Source: Tomocerus qinae (taxonomy: Eukaryota; Arthropoda; Collembola; Entomobryomorpha; Tomoceridae). Taken from it: 64,000 nt of DNA. Below the pieces are notes generated by a model. It worked only from the letters and a program-made list of their open reading frames with translations, was not told the origin of the DNA and did no database searches. The DNA is taken from contig CM034546.1 of assembly GCA_020055645.1 (NCBI GenBank), forward strand, positions 59,334,001 to 59,398,000. The letters are read 5' to 3'. Both the position numbers and the translations under genes were made by a program. This document shows, piece by piece, positions 62,437 through 64,000 of the stretch; position 1 is the stretch's first letter, and each line of letters opens with the position of its first letter.

Positions 62437-64000
62437 CATTTTCTGTATTACTTGTTTATAGCGTAACACTGCAGTCAGTTGACTTTTACATTGGTTTTAA
62501 GTAGTCGATTCATCAACTACCTATTGGAGACATTTGGCCAGAGGAAAGTTAGTTAGACAGGAGATGAAATTTGAAGATTGAAAGTCATTTAATCACAATA
62601 GTACATTGCCAATGCATTTAAAAATTGTCCTCATTTTAAAAATTAAATAAAAATTGGGTTTTTAAAGTTAAAATAATATTATAATGAAGCTAACATGAAA
62701 TTACAGAAAATAGTTTCTATATTATTTTCCCGTTGTATGATTCAAGATTCTATAAAATGAAAAATAAGGTTTTTATCAGTCATTAAAATCATATAAGTGA
62801 CGAAGTATTTAAATGAATTTGTGCATTATTGAGAAGGATGAAAGGCCATAGTCTGTGCTTAGCAAGAAATTTTATTACCCTCCATTAAACTATATACCAT
62901 AAGATTAGTAAATACCGGAAAGTCAGTTAGTTTTATGCCCCCAAATATTATATGCCCCAAACCTGAGTCTTCCTATTCTCCAATAAAGATGACAGGATGC
63001 TCTACTATTACGCAAGTAAATGTCAATTAGTTAGGTTCAATAAAGTATGTTTAATTAGGCCCATAGATCAATAATAATTACATAGGCACATCATAACCAA
63101 TCAAGAAATATAGCTTAGGTCCATCAGATCATAGAATAATAATAATGCTCAATAATTAGCAACATAATAATATAGTAAATATTAGGACACGGTTTACTTA
63201 CGCTACCAAATACAATAGGATCTAAAGTGAGGTCAACAAGAAGATGAGAGTCAGCGTCGTCATGTCGTCGTCGTCAGTTCTAGGCGGCATGGCAGGGACA
63301 GAAGTGAAGAGACTGGAGGATGAGTTGTGAGGCACTCAAACTCTCCAGGTCTAATGGCGACAAGACTGCAGATCTTGTCGTTATAAGACAACTCACAACG
63401 AGGAAGGACAGGGAGGGATCTCTGACCGTACGAACAGTCGTGCGCATGACTCTCTCCTTATACAACTACAAGACTAACTATAATATACAACAGTCTACAA
63501 CTACAAATACCCCTTACACTCTTTCAATACTTACAGCATTGAATTACAGATATAACAATGTGATGTTTCATTATTGTACTTATAAACAAACGTTACAATT
63601 GATAGGATGTTTCATTATAGTATTTTTTAGGCCAAATTTAAAAATTTGATAGGATGTAGTAGTAGCGAGACATATATAAATTTTATACATTTCCAATTTA
63701 TTGTTTCACTCCAGAGCGTTTTTTGTTTCCAAGTATAAAGTTTTACTTCCTGAGAAAACCCTAAAATATTTTATAAACCATGAAATAAGCAAGTATGTAA
63801 ACATTTGAATAATTAATATAGAACTGAAAAGGCATTTCCTACTATTCTATTGCAACAAACTTAAATAGAGGTCAAATATGAAAACAGTAAATATTTTATA
63901 AGCATTTTAATGCTGCATCGTCCTATACCAAACTATAAGAATTACTCTTTACCTTTGTTCCTTACTATTGCATTAGTATTATATATCGAGCAGTATGCAT
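62437..64000. other. Right-hand intergenic region
   Basis: No gene recognised. Two overlapping open frames near 63280-63649 lie in a locally GC-richer stretch containing GTC repeats (63255-63275); neither resembles a known family. Confidence 0.4.

Noticed and set aside
63280..63649. Open frames near the right end as genes
   Set aside because: They overlap on opposite strands in a locally GC-rich stretch, with no recognisable domain or paralogue.

Overview
This is AT-rich nuclear DNA from an arthropod, most likely a springtail (Collembola). The basis is multi-exon genes with GT-AG introns, ZAD-type C2H2 zinc-finger genes (an arthropod-typical family), tandem divergent ionotropic-receptor-like genes and several class I terpene synthase genes. 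The taxon is an inference; nothing here names the species.

Layout. 0.3-7.3 kb: two tandem intronless ionotropic-receptor-like genes on the + strand, the second broken by a 2-bp frameshift. 8.1-11.4 kb: a nine-exon copper type II monooxygenase of the DBH/MOXD1 group. 12.7-14.0 kb: a five-exon steroid 5-alpha-reductase-like gene. 14.4-20.2 kb: two intact terpene synthase (TPS) genes on the - strand. 22.7-24.5 kb: a tandem duplication with an 897-bp unit. 25.5-28.1 kb: a decayed DDE-type transposase gene. 29.3-52.7 kb: four consecutive, variably damaged copies of one cassette, a ZAD zinc-finger gene (+) convergent with a TPS gene (-). Only the second zinc-finger gene and the last TPS gene look intact. 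54.9-62.4 kb: a nest of DNA transposons, including a roughly 7-kb two-gene element with 17-bp inverted repeats. The rest is non-coding.

Three points came from reading across copies. (1) All three intact TPS genes begin with the same 10-nt coding exon, ATG-GNN-AAA-G, separated from the main exon by a phase-1 intron; it is too short for a plain ORF search. (2) Mobile elements can be delimited exactly, because target-site duplications are visible and paralogous cassettes give the empty sites. These include four hAT-like MITEs of two families near 3.3, 12.1, 30.8 and 34.6 kb, a 161-bp hAT-like MITE at 54.9 kb, and a 1.9-kb fold-back palindrome with 4-bp TATA duplications at 32.6-34.5 kb. (3) The three TPS relics in the cassettes share one 5' breakpoint, so a single truncated TPS was copied with its zinc-finger neighbour. 

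Many of the single-base frameshifts (zinc-finger copy 1, transposon genes) lie in A or T runs, so part of the apparent decay could be consensus error. All gene models are from sequence reading only; no database search or expression data were used.
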